Shown: piece by piece, positions 8,581 through 18,030 of the stretch
How the letters are laid out: each line of letters starts with the position of its first letter
How positions within the stretch are numbered: the stretch's first letter is position 1
DNA from: Methylorubrum salsuginis
GTDB taxonomy: Bacteria; Pseudomonadota; Alphaproteobacteria; Rhizobiales; Beijerinckiaceae
Assembly (NCBI RefSeq): GCF_900114375.1
Contig: NZ_FOSV01000017.1
Span: 1 to 64,000 of the forward strand
Direction of reading: 5' to 3'
Length of the DNA stretch: 64,000 nucleotides
The notes under the pieces: model-generated
Seen by the model: only the letters and a program-made list of their open reading frames with translations
Told to the model about the DNA's origin: nothing
Databases searched by the model: none
Made by a program: the position numbers and the translations under genes

Positions 8581-10893
8581 ATGCCCGACATCCGCCTGTT
8601 CGGCATCCGCCATCACGGCCCCGGCTCGGCCCGCTCGCTGCGGGCCGCCCTCGACGCCTTCGCGCCGGACTGCCTGCTGATCGAGGGCCCGCCGGAGGCC
8701 GAGGCGCTGATCCCGCTCGTCGCGCACGAGGCCATGGCGCCCCCCGTCGCGCTCCTCGTCTACCGGCCGGAGCAGCCGCGCGACTGCGCCTTCTTCCCGT
8801 TCGCGGCCTTCTCGCCGGAATGGGTGGCGATGCGCCATGGGCTGGCCGCGGGCGTCACCGTGCGCTTCATCGACCTGCCGCAGGCGATCCAGTTGGCGGA
8901 AGTCCCGCCCCCGGCGGAGGCGGCCCCGGAAGGTCCCCTCGACGCCGTGCCGGAGGCCATGGCCGAGGAGGCGACCGCCGGGGCGCCCCATGAGGCGCTC
9001 CCCGAGGCACGCCACGCCGCGATCCGGCGCGATCCCCTCGGTGAGTTGGCTGAGGTGGCGGGTTATCCCGACGGCGAGCGCTGGTGGGACGCCCTGATCG
9101 AGAGCCGCGCGGGCGAGGATGGCGACGTGTTCGCCGCGATCCACGAGGCGATGGCCGCTTTGCGCGAGGGCGCCGGGCCGGACCCCGACGAGCCGGAGCG
9201 CGAGGAGGCCCGCGAAGCCCATATGCGCGGCGCCATCCGCAAGGCCGCCAAGGAGGGGTTCGAGCGCCTCGCGGTCGTCTGCGGCGCGTGGCACGTGCCG
9301 GCGCTGGCCCGGCACGATGCGCGCGGGCAATCCTCCGTGGATGCCGCGACCCTCAAGAATCTGCCGAAAACCAAGGTCGCCTGCGCCTGGGCGCCCTGGT
9401 CCTACGAGCGGCTCGCCACGGCGAGCGGCTACCGTGCGGGCGTGCTCTCGCCCGAATGGTACGACACCCTGTGGCACCACGAGGACAAGGTCGCCGCCCG
9501 CTGGCTCGCCCGCGCGGCGGCGCTGCTGCGCGCGGCCGACCTCGACGCGTCGCCGGCCTCGGTGATCGAGGCGGCCCGCCTCGCCGAGGCGCTGGCGGCG
9601 TTCCGCGGACGCGCGCGCCCGTCGCTCGAAGACCTCGACGAGGCGGCGCAGGCGACGCTGTGCTTCGCCGACGCCGCGCCGATGGCGCTGATCCGGCGCA
9701 AGCTCGTCATCGGCGAGCGCCTCGGCGCGACCCCGCCGGACAGCCCCTCGACGCCGGTCGAGGCCGACTTCGCCGCCCAGTGCAAGCGCCTGCGGCTCAA
9801 GCCCGGCGCGGATGCTGGCGAGATGACCCTCGATCTGCGCAAGGAGAACGACCTCGCCCGCAGCCACCTTCTCAACCGGCTGGCGCTCATCGGCATTCCC
9901 TGGGGCACGCGGCGGGAGGCGCGAGGGCGCGGCACCTTCAAGGAGGCGTGGTTTCTGAGCTGGCAGCCCGATTGGGTGGTCGAGCTCGTGGCCGCGTCGG
10001 CGCTGGGCGGCACGGTGGCCGAGGCCGCCGCGGGCCGGGTGCGGGAGCGGGCGCGGGCGGCGACCCGCGTCGCCGAACTCTCGGGCCTGATCGGCACGCT
10101 GCTGGATGCCGACCTCGCCGACGCCACCGCGGACGTGATCCGGGCGCTCGACGCCCGCGCCGCCGTCTCGGCCGACGTGTTCGATCTGATGGACGCCCTG
10201 CCGCCGCTGGCCGAACTCGCCCGCTACGGTTCGGTGCGCTCGACTGAGACCGCCCCCGTCCTCGCGGTCGTGCGCGGGCTGGTGCCCCGCGTGGCCGCCG
10301 GCCTCACGGCCAACTGCCAGAGCCTCGACGACGATGCGGCCGCAGCGGCCAGGACGCGCATCGTCGCCGTCTCGGGCGCCGTCGCGCTGCTGGAGGAACC
10401 CGAACTGAAACAGGCGTGGCAGGAGGCTTTGCGCGGATTGGCCGACCAGGAGCACGTCCATGGCCGCGTCGTCGGCCGCGCCGTGCGCCTGCTGTTCGAC
10501 GACGGCGCTATCGCGGCGGAGGAGGCCGGCGACCGCCTGCGCCGCGCGCTGTCGCGGGCCGCCGGGGCGCTCGCCGCCGCGGCCTGGATCGAGGGCTTTC
10601 TGGAGGAGGGCGGCCCGGCGCTGATCCACGGCCAGGGCTTGCTCGGGATCGTCGATGACTGGCTCGGCGGCCTCGACGACGCCCTGTTCACCGAGTTGCT
10701 GCCGCTGGTGCGGCGCACCTTCGCCAGCATGGAGAAGGCCGAGCGCCGGGCGATCGGCGAGGCTTTGGCCCGCCCTGGCGGCGCCGGCCTCGCCGCGGAC
10801 GAGCCCGGCCGAACCTTCGACGCGGAGCGTGCGGCCAAGGTGCTGCCGATCCTGCGCCTGCTCCTCTCCCCGGACGCCGGAGACGCCGCATGA
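8581..10893 (+). CDS. DUF5682-family protein, fourth gene of the cassette
   Basis: 770 residues. It opens with LFGIRHHGPGSARSLR and an LIEGPPEAE motif about 40 residues in. A later ERLAVVCGAWHVPALARHD segment (about residues 220-240) recalls the TraB/EreA-like fold, in which conserved His and Glu residues form an active site. This makes a hydrolase or metal-dependent activity possible but unproven. The C-terminal half is helical and poorly conserved. It starts six bases after the MoxR stop, and its TGA overlaps the VWA start (ATGA at 10890). DUF5682 proteins are found almost only beside MoxR and VWA genes (recall). No signal peptide is seen, so it is expected to be cytoplasmic. Confidence 0.8.
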   Translation: MPDIRLFGIRHHGPGSARSLRAALDAFAPDCLLIEGPPEAEALIPLVAHEAMAPPVALLVYRPEQPRDCAFFPFAAFSPEWVAMRHGLAAGVTVRFIDLPQAIQLAEVPPPAEAAPEGPLDAVPEAMAEEATAGAPHEALPEARHAAIRRDPLGELAEVAGYPDGERWWDALIESRAGEDGDVFAAIHEAMAALREGAGPDPDEPEREEAREAHMRGAIRKAAKEGFERLAVVCGAWHVPALARHDARGQSSVDAATLKNLPKTKVACAWAPWSYERLATASGYRAGVLSPEWYDTLWHHEDKVAARWLARAAALLRAADLDASPASVIEAARLAEALAAFRGRARPSLEDLDEAAQATLCFADAAPMALIRRKLVIGERLGATPPDSPSTPVEADFAAQCKRLRLKPGADAGEMTLDLRKENDLARSHLLNRLALIGIPWGTRREARGRGTFKEAWFLSWQPDWVVELVAASALGGTVAEAAAGRVRERARAATRVAELSGLIGTLLDADLADATADVIRALDARAAVSADVFDLMDALPPLAELARYGSVRSTETAPVLAVVRGLVPRVAAGLTANCQSLDDDAAAAARTRIVAVSGAVALLEEPELKQAWQEALRGLADQEHVHGRVVGRAVRLLFDDGAIAAEEAGDRLRRALSRAAGALAAAAWIEGFLEEGGPALIHGQGLLGIVDDWLGGLDDALFTELLPLVRRTFASMEKAERRAIGEALARPGGAGLAADEPGRTFDAERAAKVLPILRLLLSPDAGDAA

Positions 10894-12050
10894 GCGCCAT
10901 CACGGACGCCGAACGCCTGCGCCGCTGGCGCCTCGTGCTGGGCGGGGAGGCCGCCGACGGCACCGGCTGCGCCCTGTCGGAGCAGGACCGCCGCCTCGAC
11001 CGGGCGCTCGGCGCCCTCTACGATTCCGACCGCAAGGGGGGCCTCGGTGCCTCGGCGCCGTCCGTGCCGCGCTGGCTCGGCGACATCCGCGAATACTTCC
11101 CGGCCTCCGTGGTGCAGGTGATGCAGCGCGACGCCTTCGAGCGGCTCGACCTCAAGCGGATGCTGACCGAGCCGGAGATGCTGGAGGCGATCCAGCCCGA
11201 CGTATCGCTGGTCTCGACCCTGATCTCGATGCGGGCGCTGCTGGGCGGTCGCACCAAGGAGACCGCCCGGCTCGTCGTGCGCCGGGTGGTGGACGAATTG
11301 ATGCGCAAGCTCGAGGAGCCGCTCAAGCAGGCGGTCACCGGCGCCATCGACCGGGCCAGCATCAACCGCCGCCCGCGCCATGCCGAGATCGACTGGAACC
11401 GCACCATCCGGGCGAACCTGCGCCACTATCAGGCGGAATACCGGACCGTCATCCCCGAGACCCGGCTCGGCCACGGCCGCAGGAGCCGCGGCTCGCTCAA
11501 GGACGTGATCCTGTGCATCGACCAATCCGGCTCGATGGCGCGCTCGGTGGTCTATTCGAGCATCTTCGGGGCCGTGATGGCCTCGCTCCCTGCGGTCTCG
11601 ACGCGGCTCGTGGTGTTCGACACCGAGGTGGTGGACCTCTCCGACCAGCTCGACGATCCGGTCGAGGTGCTGTTCTCGGTCCAGCTCGGCGGCGGCACCG
11701 ACATCAACCGCGCGGTCGGCTATTGCGAGGCCCGCATCACCCGGCCCGAGGACACGGTGCTGGTGCTGATCTCCGACCTCTACGAGGGCGGCGTCGAGGC
11801 GGGCCTGCTCGCCCGGGCGCAACGCCTCGTCGCCTCGGGCGTGCAGGTTGTGGCGCTGCTGGCGCTTTCCGACGAGGGCGCCCCCTCCTACGACCGGGCG
11901 CTCGCCGCCCGCCTCGCGGCGCTGGGCGTGCCCGCCTTCGCCTGCACGCCGGACCTGTTTCCGGACCTGATGGCGGCCACGATCCGCAAGATGGACCTCA
12001 ACCAGTGGGCGGCGGCATCCGGGATCAGCGCCGTGGCGGCCGACGGCTGA
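10890..12050 (+). CDS. VWA-domain protein, fifth gene of the cassette
   Basis: 386 residues. An N-terminal helical region of about 200 residues precedes a von Willebrand A domain with a complete MIDAS: DQSGS (Asp 211, Ser 213, Ser 215), Thr about 270 in GGGTDINRA, and an Asp in ISDLYEGG. VWA partners of MoxR ATPases bind client proteins through the metal site. No signal peptide or membrane segment is visible, so the whole cassette is likely cytoplasmic. The ATG overlaps the stop of the DUF5682 gene. A 10-bp perfect inverted repeat (12061-12070 with 12090-12099) follows the stop and may end the operon. Confidence 0.9.
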   Translation: MSAITDAERLRRWRLVLGGEAADGTGCALSEQDRRLDRALGALYDSDRKGGLGASAPSVPRWLGDIREYFPASVVQVMQRDAFERLDLKRMLTEPEMLEAIQPDVSLVSTLISMRALLGGRTKETARLVVRRVVDELMRKLEEPLKQAVTGAIDRASINRRPRHAEIDWNRTIRANLRHYQAEYRTVIPETRLGHGRRSRGSLKDVILCIDQSGSMARSVVYSSIFGAVMASLPAVSTRLVVFDTEVVDLSDQLDDPVEVLFSVQLGGGTDINRAVGYCEARITRPEDTVLVLISDLYEGGVEAGLLARAQRLVASGVQVVALLALSDEGAPSYDRALAARLAALGVPAFACTPDLFPDLMAATIRKMDLNQWAAASGISAVAADG

Positions 12051-12060
12051 TATTTTGCAG

Positions 12061-12099
12061 CATCGGCCCGAGTGGGATTGCCCGGCTTCCGGGCCGATG
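12061..12099. terminator. Hairpin after the five-gene cassette
   Basis: CATCGGCCCG at 12061-12070 and CGGGCCGATG at 12090-12099 are perfect reverse complements with a 19-base loop. There is no T tract, so it is a weak terminator or an mRNA 3' stability element. Confidence 0.5.
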
Positions 12100-12111
12100 G
12101 GTCGCTGTTGC

Positions 12112-12154
12112 CTGAAGGATCGTCCGGGATTTCGGATCCGGGGCGACCCTTCAG
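12112..12154. terminator. Second hairpin, over the 3' end of the UPF0060 gene
   Basis: CTGAAGGATCGTCC (12112-12125) pairs with GGGGCGACCCTTCAG (12140-12154) over about 14 positions, with one mismatch and one G-T pair. It lies between convergent genes and covers the stop codon of the minus-strand UPF0060 gene, so it could end transcription from both sides. Confidence 0.45.
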
Positions 12155-12480
12155 CTCCCCCGCGGCGCGAACAGGATCACCGCCATTCCGACCAGGCAGA
12201 TCACGCCGCCGGCCAGATCGAACCGGTCGGGGCGGTGCCCCTCGACCAGCCACAGCCAGAGGATCGAGGCCGCGACGTAGACCCCGCCATAGGCCGCGTA
12301 GGCGCGGCCGGCGGCCTCGCTCTCGACGAGGGTGAGCAGGAACGCGAACAGGGCGAGCGAGGCGAGGCCGGGAAGAACCCACCAGACCGAGCGGCCGAGC
12401 CGCATCCAGGCCCAGAAGGCGAAGCAGCCGCCGATCTCGGCGAGTGCGGCGGCGGAAAAGGCGAGGAGCGTACGGGTCAT
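12151..12480 (-). CDS. UPF0060 (YnfA-type) membrane protein
   Basis: 109 residues with four predicted membrane helices. The signature [12 protein letters not shown] near the N-terminus and [16 protein letters not shown] in helix 3 mark the UPF0060/YnfA family, a relative of the drug/metabolite transporter (SMR-like) fold. Some members have been linked to efflux, but the substrate is unknown here. The ATG at 12480 was chosen because the family usually begins just before the first helix; a start 15 bases upstream (12495) is also in frame. It is convergent with the VWA gene. Its stop sits inside a hairpin. Confidence 0.85.
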   Translation of the reverse strand: MTRTLLAFSAAALAEIGGCFAFWAWMRLGRSVWWVLPGLASLALFAFLLTLVESEAAGRAYAAYGGVYVAASILWLWLVEGHRPDRFDLAGGVICLVGMAVILFAPRGS

Positions 12481-12522
12481 CGCCCCGGCTTGCACCGAGG
12501 CGGAGGCGAGGCCAAGCCGGCG

Positions 12523-12813
12523 TCAGGCATCGTCCTCGGGGGCGAACACCTCGCCGCGCTCGGCCAGGCGCACGTTGCCCTCGTCGGCCCGGAGCTGGCG
12601 CGCCGCGCGATACGCGACGGCGGCCCGGTGCAGCCGCGCCTCGTCCGGATCGGCCGGCTCGGGGGCGGAGGGGTCGGCCCGGTCGGCCAGCGCCTCCACC
12701 GCGCGGTCGAGAGCTGCCCGCTCGTCGCCGTCGAATCCGGCCGGATCGCCGAACCCGAGCCGGCGCGCGGCGAGCCCGGCCAGGACCTGCCGCTTCGTCT
12801 CCCAATCCGCCAT
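12523..12813 (-). CDS. Small hypothetical protein, acidic and helical
   Basis: 96 residues beginning MADWETKRQVLAGLAARRLG. It is rich in Ala, Asp, Glu and Arg, with long amphipathic helices and no membrane segment, cysteine or known motif. It lies just upstream of the UPF0060 gene on the same strand (about 40 bases apart), so the two may be co-transcribed. I do not recognise the family; codon use and start position look like a real gene. Confidence 0.55.
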   Translation of the reverse strand: MADWETKRQVLAGLAARRLGFGDPAGFDGDERAALDRAVEALADRADPSAPEPADPDEARLHRAAVAYRAARQLRADEGNVRLAERGEVFAPEDDA

Positions 12814-12943
12814 GGCGCTCCCTCCGGTCAGCGACCTCTGCCGGACTCAGCGCGCGGGTGCGGGCGCGGTTCCGTTGGCATGAAACCCGTGTTGTGCAAC
12901 CCGTGTTTCGGGACCCGCTGCGGCGCCTCGCCGGTTGCCCGGC

Positions 12944-14041
12944 ATGACCGACATCCTCGAACGTAGGCCGGACGCCCGCCCAAGGCCGGCACGGCTGTGG
13001 CGCCCGCGCCGGGTGCTCGTCACTCCGGCCGCGCTGGAGCACGCCCATGGGCGCGCCATGGCCGAACGGGCGGACGCCGAGGGGCTGCCGGTCGAGCGTC
13101 TGGCGAGCAACCGCCTCACGGCGCAGAAGGGCGATCCGCGCCGGGTCTATGCCGAGGCCAAGGCGACGTTGGCCATCGTCGTGGCCCCGCCCTCGAAGCT
13201 CAAGCTCCAGCCGATCCCGCCGAGCGCCGACTGGCGCTTCGACCTCGCAGAGGGCTGCCCGGCGCATTGCCAGTACTGCTACCTCGCCGGCTCGCTCTCC
13301 GGCCCGCCGGTGACCCGCGCCTACGCCAATCTCGACGCGATCCTGGCCAACTTGCGCGACTATGTCGGCCGCGGCGGCGTCACCAGCGCTTCGCCCGAGC
13401 GGGCCGCGGAGGGCACCACCTTCGAGGCCTCCTGCTACACCGATCCGCTCGGCATCGAGCATCTCACCGGCTCGCTCTCGGCGGCGATCCGGCATTTCGG
13501 CGCCTGGGACGCCCCGGTGCAGCTGCGCTTCACCACCAAGTTCGCGGCCGTGGCCCCGCTGCTCGACCTGCCGCATCGCGGGCGCACCCGCATCCGCTTC
13601 TCGGTCAACGCCGCGCCCGCCGCCCGTTACGAGGGCGGGACCGCGCCGCTTCACGAGCGCCTCGCCGCGATGGGCGCCGTGGCGGAAGCGGGCTACCCCG
13701 TCGGCCTCACCCTCGCGCCGATCCTGCCGGTGGAGGGCTGGCGCGGGGCCTACGACGCCCTGCTCACGGAAGCCGCCGACGCCCTCGCTCGCGTGCCGGC
13801 GCCGGACCTGACCGTCGAACTCATCACCCACCGTTTCACGCCGGGCTCGAAGACGGTGCTGGAGGGCTGGTATCCGGGCTCCGACCTGCCGATGCGGGAG
13901 GCCGAGCGCAGCCGCAAATTCACGAAGTTCGGCTCGGTGAAATACGTGCTGCCGGCGGACACGATGCGGGAGATGCGGGGGTATTTCTACGAGCGCATCG
14001 GCGAACGGCTGCCGTTCGCCAAGATCTTGTATTGGACGTGA
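12944..14041 (+). CDS. Spore photoproduct lyase-like radical SAM protein
   Basis: 365 residues from the ATG at 12944. The CxxxCxxC iron-sulphur motif is CPAHCQYC (Cys 105, 109, 112), followed by YLAGSLSG. The spacing and the downstream FTTKFAAVAPLLDLPHRGRTRIRFSVNA segment match the SPL family. The founding member repairs the thymine spore photoproduct; this organism makes no endospores, so a different pyrimidine lesion or a non-repair role is likely. The neighbouring endonuclease III-like gene is convergent and also handles pyrimidine damage, which is suggestive but may be chance. A TTG nine bases upstream (12935) is a weaker alternative start. Confidence 0.85.
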   Translation: MTDILERRPDARPRPARLWRPRRVLVTPAALEHAHGRAMAERADAEGLPVERLASNRLTAQKGDPRRVYAEAKATLAIVVAPPSKLKLQPIPPSADWRFDLAEGCPAHCQYCYLAGSLSGPPVTRAYANLDAILANLRDYVGRGGVTSASPERAAEGTTFEASCYTDPLGIEHLTGSLSAAIRHFGAWDAPVQLRFTTKFAAVAPLLDLPHRGRTRIRFSVNAAPAARYEGGTAPLHERLAAMGAVAEAGYPVGLTLAPILPVEGWRGAYDALLTEAADALARVPAPDLTVELITHRFTPGSKTVLEGWYPGSDLPMREAERSRKFTKFGSVKYVLPADTMREMRGYFYERIGERLPFAKILYWT

Positions 14042-14058
14042 GAGCCGGCGTTTCCGCC

Positions 14059-14817
14059 TCACCCCTTCATCCGCGCGTGCCCCGTGGGACACAGGTCGAG
14101 CAGCGGGCAAGCATCGCAGGCCGGGCTGTGGTGGAAGCACACCTTCTGCCCGTGCAGCATCAGCACTTCGTGGTTGTCGTAGAGCGCCTGCGCCGACCAG
14201 TCGTCCGGAAGCTGGGCCCGCAGGATCGGATGGCTCGGGCCGACATCGACGCTCCGGCCGATCAGCCCGGTGCGCTGCGCCACCCGGTGATGATGGCTGT
14301 CGACGGGAAGGGCCGGCATCCGCAGGGTGCTGAACGAGAGCACCGCCGCGCTGGTCTTCGGGCCGATGCCGGGGATCGCCTGGAGCCACGCGCGGGCCTC
14401 GTCCACGCGCATCTCGGCGAGAAAACCGAGGTCGAGCGCGCCGTTCCTCTCACGCACCGCCGCCAGCACCGCCTTGATGCGCGGCGCCTTCAGCTCCGGC
14501 CAGGTGACGCCCCGGATCGTCGCCTCGATCTCGGTCGCATCCGCGGCCTCGACCGCGGCCCAATCCGGCCAGCGCGCCCGCAAGGCCTTGAAGGCCCGCC
14601 CGGACTCGGCGTTGCGGGTGCGGTGGGACAGGAGCGAGGAGATCAGCTCGGAGAGCGGATCGAGGCTGTGGAAGTAGGGGATCGGGCAGCCATAGACGCC
14701 GCAGAGCCGGCGGTGGATGTCGAGCGCCTTCTCCTTCAGCGCCGCGCTCGGCGCGGGCGGTTCCGTGCGGCGGGCGCGGCGGGGAGCGGGGATGTCGAGT
14801 CCGGGCAGCATCGGCAT
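14059..14817 (-). CDS. Endonuclease III-like DNA glycosylase
   Basis: About 252 residues. The helix-hairpin-helix is LQAIPGIGPKTSAAVLSF, with Lys in the position of the endonuclease III nucleophile. VDSHHHRVAQRTGLI carries the catalytic Asp. The C-terminal Cys pattern C-x6-C-x2-C-x5-C (CFHHSPACDACPLLDLC) is the [4Fe-4S] loop. This is a HhH-GPD base-excision enzyme acting on oxidised pyrimidines or mismatches. The classic LSAQTTD segment is replaced by LLSHRTRN, so it belongs to a divergent branch rather than canonical Nth. The start is either the ATG at 14817 or the one at 14811. It is convergent with the SPL-like gene, 17 bases between stops. Confidence 0.85.
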   Translation of the reverse strand: MPMLPGLDIPAPRRARRTEPPAPSAALKEKALDIHRRLCGVYGCPIPYFHSLDPLSELISSLLSHRTRNAESGRAFKALRARWPDWAAVEAADATEIEATIRGVTWPELKAPRIKAVLAAVRERNGALDLGFLAEMRVDEARAWLQAIPGIGPKTSAAVLSFSTLRMPALPVDSHHHRVAQRTGLIGRSVDVGPSHPILRAQLPDDWSAQALYDNHEVLMLHGQKVCFHHSPACDACPLLDLCPTGHARMKG

Positions 14818-14858
14818 ATGAGCCGAATCCGCCAGCGGACTCCCCGGTTCCTGCGACC

Positions 14859-15638
14859 TTACTTCGCCTGCTCCTTCGTCGTCTCCTTGGGCAGCGCGTA
14901 GATGTTGATGTCGAGCTTCTCGTCCGAGCCGCCCTTGAGGTCGCTGACATATTCCTCGACGAAACGGTCCTGCACGTCGATCTCCTTCACTTCGAGATAG
15001 GCCGTCAGGGTCTCGTAGGTGCCGTCGATCTCCTCGTAGGTGCCGGTGTGCCGGTAGCGCAGCGCCTTGCCGGAGGGCGTCGAGCCGAACTTCACCCCGT
15101 CGACTTCGGCCCCGCCCGCGGGCGCCGCCTCGATCGGGATCATCGCCTCGTACTGGAAACCGTCCTCCTCGGTCTTGGTGAAGACGGCGAGCGGGCGCCC
15201 GGCCGGCTTCACACCCGCCTTGGCGAGCGCCGCCTCGATCCGCTTGAACGACTCGGTGAGGCTCGCCACCGCCTCGTCCCATTTGGTCTGCCCCGAGACG
15301 ATGGCGGTGGGCTTGGCCGGCAGCGTCACCTCGTCGACGTCGTTGGCTTCGGTGGGCGCCGGCACCAGTGTCGGCAAGGCCGAGGCGCCGGGCTTGGCGA
15401 CGGGGGCCGGATCGGACCCGCCGGGATCGCGCACGGGCGCCTGTTCGGGGGCGGGCATCGCCGTGCCGGGGCCGGATTTCGACGGGTCGGGCGCCGTCGT
15501 GACCGGAAGCGGGTCGGTCTCGGCGGGGGAGGGGGCGTTGGTGGGAGGCGGGGCGTTCTGGGCCAGGGCGGCGAGCGGGCCGAGAAGCAGGAGGCCGGCG
15601 GCAACGAGGGCGGGACGGGTCAAGGCGCGAGGCTCCAT
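14859..15638 (-). CDS. Exported protein with a GyrI-like effector-binding domain
   Basis: 259 residues. A signal peptide is clear (hydrophobic [17 protein letters not shown] near residues 10-27). A Pro/Ala/Thr-rich spacer to about residue 110 follows. The C-terminal 140 residues ([19 protein letters not shown] to the INIYAL end) match the GyrI-like/SOUL-type small-molecule-binding fold, including the [14 protein letters not shown] strand-helix that closes the pocket. It is probably a periplasmic ligand-binding protein, ligand unknown. It lies 40 bases upstream of the glycosylase gene on the same strand and divergent from dapF. Confidence 0.75.
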   Translation of the reverse strand: MEPRALTRPALVAAGLLLLGPLAALAQNAPPPTNAPSPAETDPLPVTTAPDPSKSGPGTAMPAPEQAPVRDPGGSDPAPVAKPGASALPTLVPAPTEANDVDEVTLPAKPTAIVSGQTKWDEAVASLTESFKRIEAALAKAGVKPAGRPLAVFTKTEEDGFQYEAMIPIEAAPAGGAEVDGVKFGSTPSGKALRYRHTGTYEEIDGTYETLTAYLEVKEIDVQDRFVEEYVSDLKGGSDEKLDINIYALPKETTKEQAK

Positions 15639-15793
15639 CGGGTCCGCGGCATGAGGCGGGGTCGCGCTTTAACGTTAGGGCCGAACGCGGGGTTTCGCGA
15701 GGGTGCAGACCGGCCGCGCGCATCGATCCCGCGACGCGGACGCCGGATTGGGCTATGGGGCGGCCCAACTCCTCTCATCCGCAAAGAGGTCGC

Positions 15794-16687
15794 ATGAGCC
15801 CTCTCGCAGACCGCCGCTTCCTGAAGATGCACGGTGCGGGCAACGCCATCGTGGTGTTGGACCTGCGCGGCACCGCTCTCCGCGTCACCGCGGCGGAAGC
15901 CCGCGCCATCGGGGCCGATCCGCGCTCGCGCTTCGACCAGTTGATGGTCGTGCACGATCCCGTGAGCCCCGGCACCGACGCGTTCATGCGCATCTACAAC
16001 ACCGACGGCTCGGAATCGGGCGCCTGCGGCAACGGCACCCGCTGCGTCGCCTACGCGCTCCACGACGACCCGGCCATGGCGCGCCCGGCCGAGGGCGGGC
16101 GGCTGACGCTGGAAACCAAGGCCGGACGGGTGGCGGTGAACCGTGTCGGCGAACTCTCCTTCACCGTGGACATGGGCCAGCCGCGGCTGAAATGGGACGA
16201 GATCCCCCTGGCCGAGCCGTTCCCCGACACGCGGCGCATCGAGTTGCAGCTGGGGCCGATCGACGATCCGGTGCTGCACTCGCCGGCCGCCGTCAGCATG
16301 GGCAACCCGCACGCGATCTTCTTCGTCGAGCGCGACCCCGACACGTTCGATCTCGGCCGCATCGGCCCGCTGCTCGAGGCGCATCCGATCTTCCCCGAGC
16401 GCGCCAACATCTCCATCGCCCAGGTGACCGGCCGCGACACCATCAAGCTCCGGGTCTGGGAGCGGGGCGCCGGGCTGACGCTCGCCTGCGGCACCGCCGC
16501 CTGCGCCACCGTCGTCGCCGCCGCGCGCCTGCGGATGATCGGGCGCGCCGCCCGCGTGGCGCTGCCGGGCGGCGAATTGTCGATCGAGTGGCGGGCCGAC
16601 GACCACGTGCTGATGACCGGGCCGGTCTTCCTCGAAGGGGAGGGCACCTTCGCGCCCGAGATTTTTGCCGGGGCTTCCGCCGGATGA
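15794..16687 (+). CDS. dapF: Diaminopimelate epimerase
   Basis: 297 residues. It interconverts LL- and meso-diaminopimelate in the cytoplasm for lysine and peptidoglycan synthesis. The two catalytic cysteines are seen in GACGNGTRC (Cys 78) and LACGTAAC (Cys 232), and the N-terminal KMHGAGN is typical. The start is the ATG at 15794 with AGAGG nine bases upstream; a start at 15755 lacks such a site. The stop overlaps mtaB (ATGA), and ftsY and yciB follow on the same strand. Confidence 0.96.
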   Translation: MSPLADRRFLKMHGAGNAIVVLDLRGTALRVTAAEARAIGADPRSRFDQLMVVHDPVSPGTDAFMRIYNTDGSESGACGNGTRCVAYALHDDPAMARPAEGGRLTLETKAGRVAVNRVGELSFTVDMGQPRLKWDEIPLAEPFPDTRRIELQLGPIDDPVLHSPAAVSMGNPHAIFFVERDPDTFDLGRIGPLLEAHPIFPERANISIAQVTGRDTIKLRVWERGAGLTLACGTAACATVVAAARLRMIGRAARVALPGGELSIEWRADDHVLMTGPVFLEGEGTFAPEIFAGASAG

Positions 16688-17901
16688 GCGTCGAGACGCT
16701 GACCTTCGGCTGCCGGCTCAACACCGTCGAATCCGAGGTGATGCGCGCCCGCGCCGAGGCGAGGGCCGCCGACCGCGACCTCGTGCTGGTCAACACCTGC
16801 GCGGTAACGACGGAAGCCGGGCGGCAGGCCCGCAAGGCGATCCGCCGGCTCGCCCGCACGCGGCCGGGCGCCGAGATCGTGGTGACGGGCTGCGGCGCCG
16901 AGGTCGAGCGCGAGTCTTACGCGGCGATGCCGGAAGTGGCGCGCCTCGTCGGCAACGCGGTGAAGCTGAAGCCCGAAAGCTGGGGCGAGGCCGCCGACAT
17001 CATGGCGGCTCGGGCCGCGGACTCCACCGCCATCGACCGGATGGCCGGGCATACCCGGGCCTTCGTGCCGGTGCAGAACGGCTGCGACCACCGCTGCACC
17101 TTCTGCGTCATCCCGTTCGGGCGCGGGAATTCCCGCTCGGTGCCGTTGGCCGATGCGGTGGCGCAGGTGCGCCGCATCGTCGAATATGGCGGGCGCGAGG
17201 TGGTGCTGACCGGCGTCGATCTCACGGCTTACGGCCGCGATCAGGACGCCGACCTCACCCTCGGGCGCCTCGTTCGGGCGATCCTGCGGGAGGTGCCCGA
17301 TCTCGCGCGGCTGCGCCTGTCCTCGATCGATTCGGTCGAGGCCGATCCCGACCTGATCGCGGCGTTCGCCGAGGAGCCGCGGCTGATGCCGCATGTCCAC
17401 CTCTCGCTCCAGGCCGGCGACGACCTGATCCTCAAGCGGATGAAGCGCCGCCATTCCCGCGCCGACGCGATCCGCTTCTGCGAGGACCTCCGCCGGCTTC
17501 GCCCCGGCCTCGTCTTCGGGGCCGATCTGATCGCCGGGTTTCCGACCGAAACGGACGATCAGTTCACGCGCTCCCTCGACCTCGTGGCGGAATGCGGGCT
17601 GACGCATCTGCACGTCTTCCCCTACTCGCCCCGCCCCGGCACCCCGGCCGCCCGGATGCCGCCTGTCGAGCCGGACGCCATCCGCAGCCGCGCCGCCCGG
17701 CTGCGCGAGGCCGGGGCGGCGGCGTTGGCGCGCCATCTCGATGGGGCGGTCGGCCAGACCCGGCTCGTGCTGACGGAGCGGGGCGGGATGGGGCGGACGG
17801 AGGATTTTTCGGGGGTGCGGTTCGCGAGCGAGGTGGCGCCCGGGGAAATCCGCGAGGCAAACATCACCGGTCACGACGGCCAAGTGCTGATCGCGGCGTA
17901 A
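16684..17901 (+). CDS. mtaB: tRNA t6A37 methylthiotransferase
   Basis: 405 residues. This radical SAM methylthiotransferase converts t6A37 to ms2t6A in tRNAs reading ANN codons. The N-terminal UPF0004 domain has the expected cysteines (TFGCRLN, VNTCAVT, VTGCGA). The radical SAM motif is CDHRCTFC (Cys 134, 138, 141), and the C-terminal part is a short TRAM-like region. The MtaB (e-MtaB) branch is indicated by [10 protein letters not shown] and [17 protein letters not shown]. The ATG overlaps the dapF stop. A hairpin follows at 17913-17936. Confidence 0.93.
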   Translation: MSVETLTFGCRLNTVESEVMRARAEARAADRDLVLVNTCAVTTEAGRQARKAIRRLARTRPGAEIVVTGCGAEVERESYAAMPEVARLVGNAVKLKPESWGEAADIMAARAADSTAIDRMAGHTRAFVPVQNGCDHRCTFCVIPFGRGNSRSVPLADAVAQVRRIVEYGGREVVLTGVDLTAYGRDQDADLTLGRLVRAILREVPDLARLRLSSIDSVEADPDLIAAFAEEPRLMPHVHLSLQAGDDLILKRMKRRHSRADAIRFCEDLRRLRPGLVFGADLIAGFPTETDDQFTRSLDLVAECGLTHLHVFPYSPRPGTPAARMPPVEPDAIRSRAARLREAGAAALARHLDGAVGQTRLVLTERGGMGRTEDFSGVRFASEVAPGEIREANITGHDGQVLIAA

Positions 17902-17912
17902 ACGCTGCGATT

Positions 17913-17952
17913 CCTTCTCCCCTCTGCGGGAGAAGGTGGCCCCCGAAGGGGG
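17913..17952. repeat. Paired palindromes after mtaB (interspersed repeat family B)
   Basis: CCTTCTCCC (17913-17921) pairs with GGGAGAAGG (17928-17936), followed at once by CCCCCGAAGGGGG (17940-17952). A related unit lies at 18032-18076 and a shorter one at 20971-20995. It sits between convergent mtaB and the pseudouridine synthase gene and probably serves as a bidirectional terminator. Confidence 0.7.
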
Positions 17953-18030
17953 TCGGATGAGGGGAGACCCCGTATCAGGATCGGGCAGTGAGCCGGAGGG
18001 CGGGCGCCTCGTTCGGCACCGTCGCTCCCC

